Counted from the first letter of the stretch, positions 1 to 12,042 are shown. The stretch is 64,000 bases of DNA from Begonia masoniana (GCA_022432975.1 CM039516.1:36545599-36609598), one strand, 5' to 3'. Notes: generated by a model not told the origin, from the letters alone. Numbers and translations: made by a program.

Positions 1-840
1 CCAGTACAAAGGAGATCTACATCTTCGTCCATACAAAGCTTCATACGGTGCCATTCCTATTGTTGCTTGAAAACTGTTATTATAAGAAAATTCCACCAAT
101 GGCAGATACTTGCACCAAGAACCTTGAAAATCCAAAACACATGCCCGAAGCATATCCTCTAACGTTTGAATGGTTCTTTCCGATTTTCCATCTGTTTGAG
201 GGTGAAAGGCTGTACTGAAGTTTAGCTGTGTGCCCATGGCTTTATGTAAACTCTTCCAAAATTTGGATGTGAATCTAGAGTCTCGGTCCGAAACTATAGT
301 AGCTAGAACTCCATGCAGTCGCACAACCTCCTGCACATACAATTCAGCTAACTGATCCATAGAGTAAGTCACCTTGATGGGTAAGAAATGGGCTGATTTG
401 GTTAATCGATCGATTATCGTCCAGATTGCATCATGTCCTTTTGCTGTTCTGGGTAATCCTACAACAAAGTCCATGGTTATCTGCTCCCATTTCCATTCAG
501 GGAGTGGTAATGGCTGCAACATTCCTGCAGGCCTCTGATGTTCAGCCTTAACCTGCTGGCAGATCAAACACAATCCTACATGTTCAGCAACGCTCCGCTT
601 CATACCTGGCCACCAATAAGTCTGCTTAAGGTCTCTGTACATCTTCGTACTACCAGGATGAACGGAGAATCTAGAAGAATGAGCTTCAGAAAGGATTTCA
701 TCGTGAAGTTCTTTATTGGCTGGCACAAAATATCTATTCCTGAACTTAAGTATTCCATCATCGGTATAATTGAAGTCCAAATTGTCGGTAGACTCCATGC
801 TCGACTTGAACTTTATACACTCCTCATCAATGTTCTGGGT
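1..840 (-). pseudogene. GYP1 integrase, partial
   Basis: Minus-strand translation gives the zinc-binding HHCC region near 580-680, then the integrase core with a [16 protein letters not shown] segment near 280-300 and the YNNSFQATIGMAPYEALYG segment near 30-100. The frame differs from the upstream RNase H frame, so a frameshift lies near 830-845. The C-terminus lies outside the window. The role would be strand transfer of element cDNA into the host genome; this copy cannot make a full polyprotein. Confidence 0.85.
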
Positions 841-3800
841 TTCTTTTTATCCTTTCTAGAATAGTAGGTTTCAAAGAGATGGCAGAAAGCATAGCTGCTA
901 CATTGGACACAGTTTCTAGGTTAAACTTATGAAATTCAGACTCTAAGGCCACCGCCATATCCAGAGTCAAAGCTGAGGCTGACGGTATTACTCTACTTAA
1001 TGCATCAGCCACCACATTGGCCTTACCAGGGTGGTATTTAATCTCAAAATTGTAGTCTTTAACAAACTCCAACCATCTACGTTGCCTCATATTTAATTCC
1101 TTCTGCGTGAAAATATACTTCAGACTTTTATGATCCGAAAATATTTCGCAAGGCTGTCCATAAAAGTAGTGCCTCCAAATCTTAAGTGCAAATACTACAG
1201 CAGCTAATTCTAAATCATGGGTAGGGTAATTCTTCTCATGAGTTTTCAACTGTCTAGAGGCATAAGCTATGACCTTACCATCTTGCATTAACACACATCC
1301 AAGACCAACCTTGGAAGCATCATAGTAAATACTAAGTTTACCATTCACAGCTGGAAGGGTTAAAATTGGAGCATTGGTTAGTTTCTGTTTTAAGGTCATG
1401 AAACTATGTTCACATTCATCGGTCCATATATACTTCACATTTTTCCTGGTTAACTTAGTAAGGGGTGTAGCAATCTTTGAAAATCCTTCAATGAACTTTC
1501 TGTAATACCCTGCTAGTCCAATAAAACTTCAAATATCAGTAGCACTCTTCGGTTGGGGCCACTCCTTAACTGCTTGAACTTTTGCTGGATCAACAGATAT
1601 GCCGTCCCCAGAGATGACATGTCCTAAAAAGTGAACTTGGTCCAACCAGAACTCACACTTAGAAAACTTGGCATAAAGTTGGTGCTGCCTTAGTAATCCT
1701 AATACCAAGCTTAAATGCCTTGCATGCTCATTCTTAGTTCTAGAATAGATCAGAATGTCGTCTATGAATACTATGACAAACTTGTCCAAATACTCATGAA
1801 ACACCCTATTCATGAGATCCATGAAGGCTGCTGGTGCATTTGTCAAACCAAAAGACATAACCAAAAATTCGTAATGTCCATATCTCGTACGAAAGGCAGT
1901 CTTTGGTATATCCTCAGACTTAACCTTCAATTGGTAGTACCCTGATCTTAAGTCAATCTTAGAGAAAACTCGTGCACCTTGAAGTTGGTCAAACAAATCA
2001 TCGATCCTAGGCAATGGGTACTTATTTTTGACTGTTAACTTATTCAATTCTCTATAGTCAATGCACATACGCATTGATCCATCCTTCTTTTTAACAAATA
2101 GAACTGGTGCACCCCACGGTGAATAACTTGGCCATATGAATCCTTTTTCCAACAGTTCCTCTAACTGTTTCTTTAATTCCTTGAGTTCCGTTGGTGCCAA
2201 TCTGTATGGATTCTTAGATATAGGTTCAGCACCAGGATAGACATCCACCACAAATTCGATCTCTCTATCAGGTGGTAAACCAGGCAGGTCATCAAGGAAA
2301 ACTTCAGGGAAATCTTGAGCTATTGGAACCTTTTGGAGAATCGGTTCTCCTACCAGCTTTGTGTCTAATACGCTGGCCAGAAAGCATGAATACTCACTAC
2401 ACGGAAAAGGTTTAGCGCCGACAGAGGATAAAACAGACATTCTTCTGTCTCTCCTTGAGGCTTGAAAGGTGTGTTTCGAACCACCAGGGGGTTGGAAACT
2501 AACTATTCCAGTTCTACAGTCTATTGTGGCATAGTGCTTAAACAGCCAATCCATTCCTAAGATTACATCAAATCCCATGATCTCTAAAATAATGAGATCA
2601 GCAAGTAGGTTCTTATCTCCTACTGTCACTACACTATTAAGCAGCACACGGCTAGAGCGCATGCGTTCGCCAGAAGGTAAAGCAACATTGAACATATGCT
2701 CAGAAAGTGAAGACTCGACGTCTAATTTATCAGCAAAGGCAGACGCTATGAAGGAATGTGTTGCACTTGAATCTATTAAAGTAAAAGCAGGCATAAAATT
2801 GACTAGTATGGTACCTGACACAACAGTAGGCTGATCTTCATCACCCGTTTCTACCATGGAGAATATTCTTGGCTTAACATTCACAGGGCCATTCTTCAGA
2901 GCTGGACAATCCCTATTCATGTGGCCAACTTTATTACAATTATAACAGCGAAGTACTCTGGGCTTTGGGCAATCCTTAAGCAGATGCCCGGTCTCCTCAC
3001 AGTTGAAACACTTCCCCGCGGTAATTCTACACTCTCCCGGGTGAAATCTTGAACACTTTGGGCATTGAGGGAACTTCCTAGTATCTGGTGTCTTCTTCTC
3101 CTTCCCTTGACCGCCCTGGCCCTCACCGGGCCTCTTCGTTCCCTTGTGATGGTGTGGCTGGGTGAACTTTCGTGGAGCCACACTAAACCCAGCACACTTC
3201 ATCTCTGCCTCTTCCACTTCTAATGCTGTGGACACTACTTCACTGTAGGACGATCCTCTTATACCCGAGAACTTGACTCCTCTATAAATCTCAGGTTTCA
3301 GCCCATGCACAAATTGGAACACCTTATCCTCATCCCTGCGTGCGAGGTGTCCGGCAAACCTTGATAGGGATTCAAACTGTCTGCTGTATTCAGCTACGGT
3401 CCCTGTCTGTTTCAAGTTCATGAACTCCAACTTCTTTGTGGTCTGTACAGTACTGTTAAAATACTTCTCATAGAAAATTTCCTTAAATTGCGTCCAAGTC
3501 ATCGCAAGAACATCATGGGTGGTCTCCATCGTCTCCCACCAGAGTTGAGCATCACCGGCAAAGTGGAAGGTTGCCAAAATGACCTTTTCTCCATCTCCCA
3601 CATTTGCACACCTAAACATGCTTTCTATCTTTTTCAACCATTCCTCGGCCACAATTGGATTAGCTGACTTTCCATCAAAAGTGGGTGGTCGCAACCTCCT
3701 AAACCTCTCTCCTGCCTGTTCATTATTGGAACCCGAGTTGGCACTCCCTTGTACCTCTCGGTTCAGTAGAAGTCCTAACTGATCGGACTGCTGGCGCATC

Positions 3801-3952
3801 ATATCAGATTGCTGACGTACCAAGTCTGTCAGCTGCCTGATCACACCAGAATTCTCAGTACTTTCCGGGTTTGGCGTCTCCCTCTGTACTCTTGGTCTCC
3901 CTGGTCGTCTGGACATTTTACTATATTCCTGTAAAAGGTTAACTATTCTCAT
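827..3952 (-). pseudogene. GYP1 gag-protease-RT-RNase H polyprotein, interrupted
   Basis: One long minus-strand frame starts with Met at 3952 and holds, in order, a retrotransposon gag domain (about residues 85-250), two CCHC zinc knuckles (about 313-347), an aspartic protease, a reverse transcriptase with the catalytic [10 protein letters not shown] segment (about 730), and RNase H. An in-frame TGA at 1529-1531, just before the conserved [11 protein letters not shown] segment, stops it; the same frame then continues open to 827. The protease motif reads DSSAT, whereas GYP3 has DSGAT, so the catalytic triad glycine is lost. These enzymes normally act in a cytoplasmic virus-like particle. The frame shifts near 835 before integrase. 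Confidence 0.92.
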
Positions 3953-4055
3953 AAATATCTAATAACTAAAACTAACATAAACACTTACGGTTGTTGGAGT
4001 ACTTTCATGCAACGATCGGCTCTGTTGAGTAATTCTTTGAACGGTTTAACCAAAT

Positions 4056-4068
4056 GGCTCTGATACCA
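4056..4068 (-). other. Primer-binding site of GYP1
   Basis: On the minus strand the leader next to the 5' LTR reads TGGTATCAGAGCC, matching the 3' end of plant initiator-Met tRNA. It lies three bases inside the LTR boundary at 4072 and fixes the element's orientation. Confidence 0.9.
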
Positions 4069-4485
4069 ACTTGTAACGCCCCGAGTTATCTAAACCCGGT
4101 TTGCTACTCAACACACTGAACTGAACCATGACGACTTGATACTAAATTTAAAAATATTTCACTCGACAGTCAAAATTTGACATTTTCTAAAACTCGATGT
4201 ATTTTAAAACTTGCAGCGGAAATCAATCGAACATCAATGAAGTTAAATAATCTGTGAAAACATTTTAAAATAATTGTTGGGAGTGTTAAGAATAATGGGC
4301 CAAAAATATAAAGCTTTAAAAATGTGGAATACCCATGAAATTGCAGAAGTCAAACACATCTGCCGACGACAAAGTCAACACAAGGAGCAGAAATAGAAAA
4401 TAGGAGGCCTCTACCGATGACAAAAGACAAAACTTCGGTTATATCAACCGGTCACAAAACGACAAACACTACCTACATCTTCTGA

Positions 4486-4816
4486 TGACGTCAGCCGGAA
4501 GATATACAAACAGGACAACTCTCGGTAGACTGCATCTACCGATAGCTAGGCGACAAAACTTGCTACTTACATCTACCGATGACGTCAGCCGGGGGATTTC
4601 TTCCTCCAGCATCTGCCGATCGCTAGACGACAACTCGCAACTTATATCTACCGATGACGTCAGCCGGATGACTCCTTCATCCAACATCTGCCGATCGCTA
4701 GACGACAAAACTTACCACTTTCATCTACCGATGACGTCAGCCGGATGACTCCTTCATCCAACATCTGCCGATCGCTAGACGACATAACTTACCACTTTCA
4801 TCTAACGATGACGTCA
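4486..4816 (-). promoter_or_regulatory. Tandem TGACGTCA array in the GYP1 LTR
   Basis: Five exact TGACGTCA palindromes start at 4486, 4580, 4655, 4732 and 4809, inside imperfect repeats of about 77 bp that also carry CGCTAGACGACA. TGACGTCA is a known plant bZIP (TGA/CRE-type) binding core. In element sense the array is 3' of the intron-like module. Enhancer function is inferred, not shown. Confidence 0.7.
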
Positions 4817-5223
4817 GCCGGATGACTCCTTCATCCAACATCTGCCGATAGACTTCAGAACAGCAATTCTGCTGTATTCCAAGAAAGCTCTGACTATCAA
4901 AGGATTTAAGCATTTTACTAAGACCAATCAGAGACAGATCAAATCATTGCATCACTCAAATCCAGTAGAAAACAGTATTTTCAAAACCCAACAGAACACT
5001 AATATCAAAGATTCCCAGAATGTATTCAAAGTTTTGAAAACATTACTATAATAAAATTTTCAGAAAAGGGAACATCTATACTGAACTAGTTACTCCCAAC
5101 TCAACACCTGCAGCCATGGATTAAACCGCCTCAACAGATGGCCAAACCGATGCCTGAAAATGCTCCTCCAACCAGCCTGGTCCTCTTATCGGTCGGTAAA
5201 CACACCTTCAGTAACTTCTTCAC

Positions 5224-5715
5224 CTACATCACAAACTCATCTATTAGCCTAATGCTAAGCAAGTAGAGCAATGAATGAAATGAATTAATGAAACAAAAAT
5301 TTCCCTAAACATGCATTCTCAACTTTCTCATCTCAGTTGTATTCAAATTTGTTCTCTGTGGATCCCTCTGTACGATGGGAAAGTGGATCAGTCATTCCCC
5401 AAAGCATACATCCTCTGATCTCAATTAAGGGGCGGATTAATTCCCTTAACAGTTAACTGGTCTGATCCCCCTGTAGGATTGGGAAGTGGATCACTTTTCC
5501 CAAAACCTCAATCCTCTGTTCTCAATTAAGGGGCGGATTAATCCCCCTTAACAGTTGTTCTGATCATCCTGCTCACATTTACCATGCGTTTCATGTAAAT
5601 TCATTTTCGTAATCTTTCAAAACATGATGCATGTCAACTGGTAATAAACATACAAACATACATAAATCCTACTGTTTGTGATGTAGGCCCGAAGGCACAA
5701 ACAAACTCTACTTAC
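5224..5715 (-). other. Intron-like module in the GYP1 LTR
   Basis: In element sense a CAG|GTAAGT donor (first intron base 5715) is followed by box A (5674-5687). About 450 nt later comes box B (5223-5236), whose GATGTAG end forms the acceptor AG at 5224. Boxes A and B are perfect reverse complements over 14 bases (GTTTGTGATGTAGG). The same layout recurs in the other Ty3-type LTRs of this window. Confidence 0.6.
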
Positions 5716-6253
5716 CTGGCTCCCTGGAAATCGCTCGGCTAAATGCTACTTCAGAAGCTCGCTCACCTAAAATCATAATAGTACATATATCAAACTTTCA
5801 CTAAACTTCACAGAATCAATATAGGAGTTTGAGGAACCAAATTTGAAACCCCACAACTCGGGTATTCTCAATAGTCGCTCAGCCCGAACCTACTCTAAAT
5901 CACAACATTCCTCGAAACTCCTCACATTGTACTCCCTCAGCTATCTCACTACTAAAATCGCAAGAAAACAAGGAGGGCTTACCTAGGTTGAAGGAGAATC
6001 GGGCAGGAGAATCGCCTAGAGATTTCTGTCGTTCGAGCTGAAGACCGAAAGGGAAAGAAAATGAGTAGTGGTGGCGGCTACTCTAAACTTTTTGCCTTAA
6101 ATACCTTATCCACTTTCAAATTTGCCAATTACCCTTATGCCCTTACTTACTCATTCTTCAACCTAACCTACATTATACTAAAATTTCATTCATCGATTAT
6201 ACTTAATAGATTTATCTGTTATTTTAAATTTTTAATTAAAGTCGGGTGTTACA

Positions 6254-7350
6254 CATAGCGATCGACACCTTGGTGATTTCCAGCGAACAAAAAGTCAAAA
6301 AACGTCCCTTTTGTTGTTTTTAACCACCAATCACCAAAATAACAATATAAAACTTAAATTTACTCTAATGAACAAGATATAACTCATGGATTCGAGTTTC
6401 CAAATTCGTATCTAAATCCACCAAAATCTCAAACTTTATACTAAAAAACCTGAGAAGAGAAACTTACAAACTTTCGAATCTCCTTTACGAAAGGTGTTTC
6501 TTGAAGCCTCGTGAACACTTTTCCAATCTTAGAACGCAACGATTTCACTATTGTAATGAACCACTTTCTCTCCCCCCTCTTTTCCTTTGGCGGTCGTGAG
6601 AAAAATGAAGGAATAAGGTTTTAAAATCATATTTGTTAAAATATTTCTTTTTAATAAATAATTAATACATAAAATATAAATTAATATATTTTATATATTC
6701 AGTAAAGTCCACTTGTCCAACAATCCGAACATTATTGAAATTCTCACTCAAGGTAAATTTAAAATTACCAAATATTAATTTCTCAATCTTTAACCATACG
6801 GTAATTTATCAATTTATTGATTTTGACCAATTGACCTTTAAAATTCAGCGTGACAACAACACGACAAAATAGGTCAACTCTTGACACATTGACTGTCAAC
6901 AACACAAAAGGTCGATACGTGAAATTTAATTATTACAAAAATACTTGTTTTTACAAGAGTTCCCTTAAATGAAAATATTTCGTACATAAAAATACACCAT
7001 GACTTTTTAGATTGTTTAAACTAGATAAGGCAACAATCCAAGATTCAAGAGCACAAATTGGCAGGAGGTATTTTATTTTATTATTTCTACATTCGATTTA
7101 CATGATTAATTTTGAATATAAAGACTGTTGTTTTGAATATAAAGCATGTTTATATCGTACGAAGATTATCTACATCTATCACTTCTCTCTATGTTTTTGA
7201 AATATCTTTCATTCTTTTCCACACAGTAATATCTGAAAGTAGAGGAGAAATGACCTCATATGGTATGAAAGCTGCCAAGTTTTGTTTTTGACAGAAAATC
7301 CATGACTTCTTTTAAATTACTTATTTCGTGAATCTTGGACAATACATTAG
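6254..7350. other. AT-rich spacer without recognised genes
   Basis: Non-coding DNA between the GYP1 LTR and the duplicated segment. The first five bases (CATAG, 6254-6258) would be the GYP1 target duplication, but the partner copy is outside the window. The short open frames near 7012-7200 have no recognisable motif. The 6254-6600 part may be the remnant of an older element; I cannot assign it. Confidence 0.5.
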
Positions 7351-7627
7351 TAGCAGAATTCAACCTTCATCATGGGACCTGAAGGTTCAGCTGAAATTAC
7401 AAGGTCCCACAAGATAGAATGCCAACGATCTTGAAGTTCTCGATCTGAAAAATTCGGAGACAATCACACTGTAGCTTTAGCAAGTGATTCTAATGAAGCT
7501 CCTGTATGCTAAGTAAGAACCGTGAAAAGGCAACAAAAAACCACCTAAATTCTACATTCTCGGAAGCATATAAATAAAAAAAAAAACTAGATAAGAACTC
7601 AAATGAATTCAATTAGTTATAACATTC

Positions 7628-7948
7628 TGTTGGAATGAGGAAGAGGGATTTTAGGAGAAAGGAAGTAGGAGGAGGAAAAAATACAATTAGAGAGCAAACT
7701 AGATTGTAGAATTCACTTCTTCTCAAAGACCTCATATAAATAGATCTTATTTATAGGACTATTTGGTACATGTTCAAAGACAGAACATGAACCTCCTAAT
7801 TAATGCAATACATGCATTAATGTATCTATTCAAATGAATCACAACTTCCTAGATACACTTTCACAAATACATTGACTTAAACAATGAACCTTATTAAAAA
7901 CATACATGAACTAAATATATTAAATAGAATTAAGCTATAATTTCAACA
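7628..7948 (-). repeat. 3' LTR of COP-A
   Basis: 321 bp, with TGTTG and CAACA ends, near-identical to 12058-12378. The polypurine tract lies beside it at 7949-7963 (AAGCTTAAGGGAGGA on the minus strand). Confidence 0.95.
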
Positions 7949-7963
7949 TCCTCCCTTAAGCTT
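7949..7963 (-). other. Polypurine tract of COP-A
   Basis: The minus strand reads AAGCTTAAGGGAGGA directly before the 3' LTR. This is the expected plus-strand priming site. Confidence 0.8.
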
Positions 7964-7984
7964 AATTCCTTACAACTCCGAGCA

Positions 7985-8360
7985 TCATCTTAGCTTGCTG
8001 AAAGTGTCATATTTGAGAGGCTTCGTGAAAATATCTGCAACTTGATCATTGGACTTCACATACTTCACTTGCACTTCAGACTTTGTAATGCAATCACGAA
8101 GAAAATGATACCTCGTATTTATATGCTTGCTCTTATCATGAAACACAGGATTCTTTGCCAATGCAATAGCTGACTTGTTGTCAACAAAAATTTCTATAGG
8201 TTCTTCTTGTGGCATTTGTAGTTCTTTCAACAATCTACTCAGCCATATAGCATGGCATACACAAGAAGTAGCTGCAACATATTCAGCTTCACAGGTGGAT
8301 AGAGTCACAATTTGTTGTTTCTTCGAACTCCATGTAAAAGCAGTAGTACCATGTAGAAAA
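7985..8360 (-). pseudogene. COP-A RNase H
   Basis: The minus-strand frame reads LSTCEAEYVAATS, then VDNKSAIALAKNPVFH, then NDQVADIFTKPL, the classic copia RNase H ending. It is out of frame with the RT segment to its right; the shift lies near 8330-8360. RNase H would remove the RNA strand during cDNA synthesis. Confidence 0.9.
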
Positions 8361-9270
8361 CAAAACCTGTTGTGCTCTTTCGATCATCTATATCTCCACC
8401 CCAATCACTATCGCTATATCCCACAAGCTTAAATTCATTAGAAAATGAATAAAGCATGCCAAAATTAATTGTACCTTTGATATAACGAAGAATCCGTTTA
8501 GCTGCCTGAAAATGTGTCACAGTTGGTGACTCCGTAAATCGACTGACCAGTTCAACTCCAAAAAGAATATCTGGTCTTGTGCAAGTTAAATACCTCAAAC
8601 TTCCAACCAGGCTTTTGAAAGTTGTAGAGTCAACTTTCTCTCCTTCCTCATTTTTCGATAATTTTACTCCACATGCCACAGGAGTATTCACAGGCCGACA
8701 ATTCTCCATCTTGAATTTCTTTAGAATTTCTCTTCCATAACCTTCTTGTGATGCAAAAATTCCATCATCTCTTTGATCGATCTCTATGCCAAGATAATAG
8801 GACATTAGACCAATATCTGTCATCTCAAACTCCTTGGTCATTGCTTGCTTGAATTCTTCATACATAGTTGAATTTGTCCCCGTAAAAATCAAATCATCAA
8901 CATACAAGCAAACAAATAAGACATCTCCATTTTCACGCACCTTAGCATAGAGAGAGTGTTCATATGGGCATTTGATAAACCCATTCTCGAGGAAGTACTT
9001 ATCGATTCGACTATTCCAAGCTCTTGGAGCTTGCTTCAGGCCATAGAGTGCTTTCTTCAACTTCAATACCTTATCTTCGTTACCCTTTACAATGTATCCT
9101 TGAGGTTGTTCGACATAAACATCCTCTTCAAGAACTCCATTCAAGAATGCTGATTTGACATCCATTTGATGAATCTTCCATCTATTTTGTGCAGCTAGAG
9201 AGATAACCAATCGAATAGTTTCTAACCTGGCAACAGGAGCAAATACTTCTCCATGGTCAATACCCGGTCA
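8305..9270 (-). pseudogene. COP-A reverse transcriptase
   Basis: Minus-strand frame with the copia RT signature MDVKSAFLNG, then YGLKQAPRAW, and the catalytic CLYVDDLIFTG segment. It is separated from the preceding frame by an in-frame TGA at 9268-9270 and from RNase H by a frameshift. Between the stop and the first Met at 9210 the RT sequence is recognisable without a break. It would copy element RNA into cDNA in the particle. Confidence 0.93.
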
Positions 9271-9978
9271 TTGACTATATCCTTTCGCCACTAACCTGGC
9301 TTTGTATTTCTCCACTTTTCCTTTTGCATTCTTCTTTTCTTTGAAGATCCACTTAACACCAATAGGCTTTTGACCTTTCGGAATAGTTGTTAACTCCCTT
9401 GTCTTGTTCTTTTCAATTGAGGCAATCTCGTCATCCATGGCAATCCTCCAATTTTCATCTTTCACAGCTTCTTCAAATACTATGGGCTCACAATCAACAA
9501 AATGACAAAAAAGAGTTAGATCTTCACTTAAATTTTGTGTTACCTCATAAAGATCTTCAAGACTTCTCATACGAGGCTCTCTTTCACTTGAGCTTCCACT
9601 TGAAGAAGATGAAGGTGTATTTAATATTGTTGGTAATCTTGGAGGTGTAATGGGCTCTTGAACTTCGTTTCTTTGTTCCTCATCAAATAAAGGAAAGAAT
9701 TCGTACATTTTCTTGTCTTCGTCATTCCAATTCCAAAAATCTTCTTCATTAAACTCCACATCTCTACTAACAAATTTCTTCCCAATAATTGGATCATAAA
9801 GCTTGTAGCCTTTTGAGTATTGATCATAACCGACAAAAATGTACTTCTTACTTTTATCATCAAGCTTTGATCTTTGTTGATCTGGGACATGTATATAGCC
9901 AATGCTACCAAACACTCTTAAATGAGAAGCACTTGGTTTTCTTCCACTCCATGCTTCTTGAGGTGTTTTGTTCCACAA
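9268..9978 (-). pseudogene. COP-A integrase C-terminus to RT N-terminus
   Basis: Same minus-strand frame as the segments on either side. It contains the integrase tail (TPQEAWSGRKPSASHLRVFG and FVGYDQYSKGYKLYDP), a serine-rich linker, and the start of RT (KWIFKEKKNAKGKVEKYKAR). It is bounded by in-frame stops at 10033-10035 (TAA) and 9268-9270 (TGA), each replacing a codon inside a conserved stretch. Confidence 0.9.
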
Positions 9979-10032
9979 GCTTCTTGTCGGACACCTATTT
10001 GATAGGTAAACAGCACAATTAACAGCTTCTGC

Positions 10033-11463
10033 TTAGAATTTTTTCGGCATCATTTTAGTTTTTAGCATACTTCGTGCCATGTTGAGAATGGTTCGATTCT
10101 TCCTTTCAACAACACCGTTTTGTTGAGGAGACCTTGGAACGGTAAGGAATCTTTGGATGCCCTGTGCTTCACAAAACTCTTTAAACTCATTAGAAATGAA
10201 CTCACCTCCATTATCAGATCTCAAAGCTTTGATGGAACGTCCACTTTGTCTTTCCACATACGCTTTGAATTTTTTAAACACTTCAAAAACTTGAGATTTC
10301 TCCTTCAAAAAATAGACCCAAGTTTTTCTACTAAAATCATCAATGAAGAGAATAAAATATCGATTTTTACCGAATGACAAAGGCTTAATCGGTCCGCATA
10401 CATCTGCATGAATAAGTTGAAGTGGTTTACTTGCTCTTGATGTCGACTCCTTAGGAAAACTCTTTCGAAATTGTTTCCCAGCAAGACACCCTTCACATAA
10501 CTGGGCTGGTTGATCTATAGATGGCAAACCCGTCAACATCCTTTTCTGGCCCAATAACTTCAAACCACCAAAGTTAAGATGGCCAAGTCTCAAATGCCAA
10601 AGCCATGAGATGTCTTTTGTACAAGTCTTCAAACATCGAGCAACATCGGCTTGAATATCTAGCATGAACATTCTATTTTTAGTCATTGGTACCTTCGCGA
10701 TCACATTTCTTCTATCATCTTGAAGTAGGAGAGTACAATCCTTCATGTGAACTTCATAGTTTTTCTCCAAGAGTTGCCATAAACTCAATATGTTGCTCTT
10801 CATACTTGGAACATAGTAGACATTGTTAATGAGTTTATGATCACCATTCTTCATACGAATTATAATCGTACCTTTTCCTTCAATTTGAACTTTGGAGTCA
10901 TCTCCAAATGTGACTAATCCAGTCACTGAGTTGTCGATCTCTTTGAATTTGCTTTTGTCACCACACATGTGATTGCTTGCAGCATTGTCAAGATACCACA
11001 TATTGCTCTTGCTTCCTTCTCCCTCTTTGTAAGCAAGAAACAAATTTTCTTCTACCTCTTCGTTTTGAGCATAATTTGCTATTTTTTTGATATTTTTGGG
11101 ACTCCAACAATCGCGAGCAAAATGTCCGTGCTTTTGGAAATTGTAGCATTGAACACTTGATTTATCATTTCTCTTTGAGTTGCTTCCTCTATTGTTCTCT
11201 TGACTCTTCTCTCTATTGTCAAAATTTTGCCATCCTCGACCTCTTCCTCCACCTCGTCCACGTCCCCGTCCTTGTCCTCTTCCTTGTTGACTTCTCCCAC
11301 GTTCATTCTCCTTTTCATTCACGGAGAGTTTGGTGGCCAAAACTCGCTCGATTGGCTCCTCTTTCTTCTTGTTGATTCTCTTTTCATGAGCTTGTAAAGA
11401 ACCCATGAGTTGGTCAACCGTTATGGTAGCTAAATCCTTGGACTCCTCGATAGCTACAACCAC
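10033..11463 (-). pseudogene. COP-A gag C-terminus, protease and integrase
   Basis: The minus-strand frame opens with the gag segment AIEESKDLATITVDQLMGS, then an Arg/Gly-rich stretch, and a zinc knuckle reading CYNFQKHGHFARDC in which the second Cys is Phe. The protease region reads WYLDNAASNHMCG, where the usual D-S/T-G is altered. The integrase follows with HLRLGH and CEGC zinc ligands and core residues in HADVCGP, SDNGGEF and VVERKN. The TAA at 10033-10035 ends it. The upstream part of gag is separated by telomere repeats. Confidence 0.92.
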
Positions 11464-11472
11464 GTAATCAAA

Positions 11473-11516
11473 ACCCTAAACCCTAAACCCTAAACCCTAA
11501 ACCCTAAACCCTAAAC
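11473..11516. repeat. Telomere-type repeat inserted in COP-A gag
   Basis: Six perfect CCCTAAA units (11474-11515) lie inside the gag coding region, between the codons for the ILRSL segment and for FDYV. The insertion of about 44 bp brings an in-frame TAG at 11511-11513 and shifts the frame. The unit is the canonical plant telomere repeat. Confidence 0.95.
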
Positions 11517-12020
11517 CTTTGAATACAATGAGCGAAGAATCTTTTCATTGATGCGAACATCTTCTATTCTTTCTCCATATCTCTTCATTTGGTTTATGAT
11601 CGCCAAAACCCTCGAAAAAAAATCCGCTATGGACTCGGATTCCTGCATTCGTAACACTTCAAATTCTCCTCGTAAGATTTGAAGACGTACCTTTTTAACC
11701 TTATCAACTCCTTGATAAGAATTTTGTAGAATTTCCCATGCTTGCTTGACGGTGATCGCATTTGAAACTCTCTCAAATGTAACTTCATCTAGACATTGAT
11801 GAATAAGGGTGAGAGCTTGTTGGTCTCTCTTACGCAATTTTTGTAGCGTCTCCCTTTGATTAGGCGTCATGGAAGAATCATCACGAGGCTCCTCGTAGCC
11901 TCTATCAACAATCTCCCATACGTCTTGCGATCCAAGCAAAGCTTTCATACGAATGCACCAATTCTCGTAATTATCTTTTGTAAGTTGAGGGAAATGGAAA
12001 GGAAATGTAGAATTCGACAT
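11511..12020 (-). pseudogene. COP-A gag N-terminal part
   Basis: Met at 12020 starts a 169-residue frame of the UBN2/copia gag type: [20 protein letters not shown] near the start, then [30 protein letters not shown], and [14 protein letters not shown]. Gag forms the particle shell. The frame stops inside the telomere-type insertion. The start lies 38 bp from the LTR boundary, just past the primer site, which is normal for copia. Confidence 0.93.
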
Positions 12021-12042
12021 TTCTACAAGATCTAAAATCCGT

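Larger units (their letters stand above)
1..6253 (-). mobile_element. Ty3/gypsy chromovirus-like retrotransposon GYP1, 5' LTR and most of gag-pol
   Basis: A minus-strand LTR retrotransposon that runs off the left window edge, so its 3' LTR is not seen. Reading leftward the order is 5' LTR (4072-6253), initiator-Met-tRNA primer site, gag with two zinc knuckles, protease, reverse transcriptase, RNase H and integrase. That order and the 2-kb LTR fit the Tekay/Del group of plant Ty3 chromoviruses; the lineage is inferred from motifs, not from a tree. It is closely related to GYP3 (41551-47873) in both protein and LTR. Confidence 0.93.
4072..6253 (-). repeat. 5' LTR of GYP1 (2182 bp)
   Basis: The LTR is bounded by TGTAACACCCGAC (minus-strand start at 6253) and a TGTAACG-type inverted end at 4072. 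It borders the primer site on the left and unrelated AT-rich DNA on the right. Inside are a five-fold TGACGTCA array (4486-4816), a duplicated stretch of roughly 125 bp (about 5360-5555, containing AAGGGGCGGATTAA), and an intron-like module (5224-5715). The GYP3 LTR at 45809-47873 has the same organisation. Confidence 0.9.
7351..8232. repeat. Segment duplicated at 63120-64000
   Basis: About 280 bp of flanking DNA plus the COP-A 3' LTR and the end of its RNase H reappear in the same orientation at 63120-64000. The first copy is clean; the second has many one- and two-base indels. Confidence 0.9.

Noticed and set aside
1715..1945. Plus-strand small ORF opposite GYP1 RT
   Set aside because: It is the antisense shadow of a strongly conserved RT frame.
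4056..4068. tRNA gene from the TGGTATCAGAGC motif here and at similar sites
   Set aside because: Only the 12-13 bases complementary to the tRNA 3' end are present, at the place expected of a primer site.
11473..11516. A chromosome end
   Set aside because: Only six units, with gag sequence continuing on both sides.
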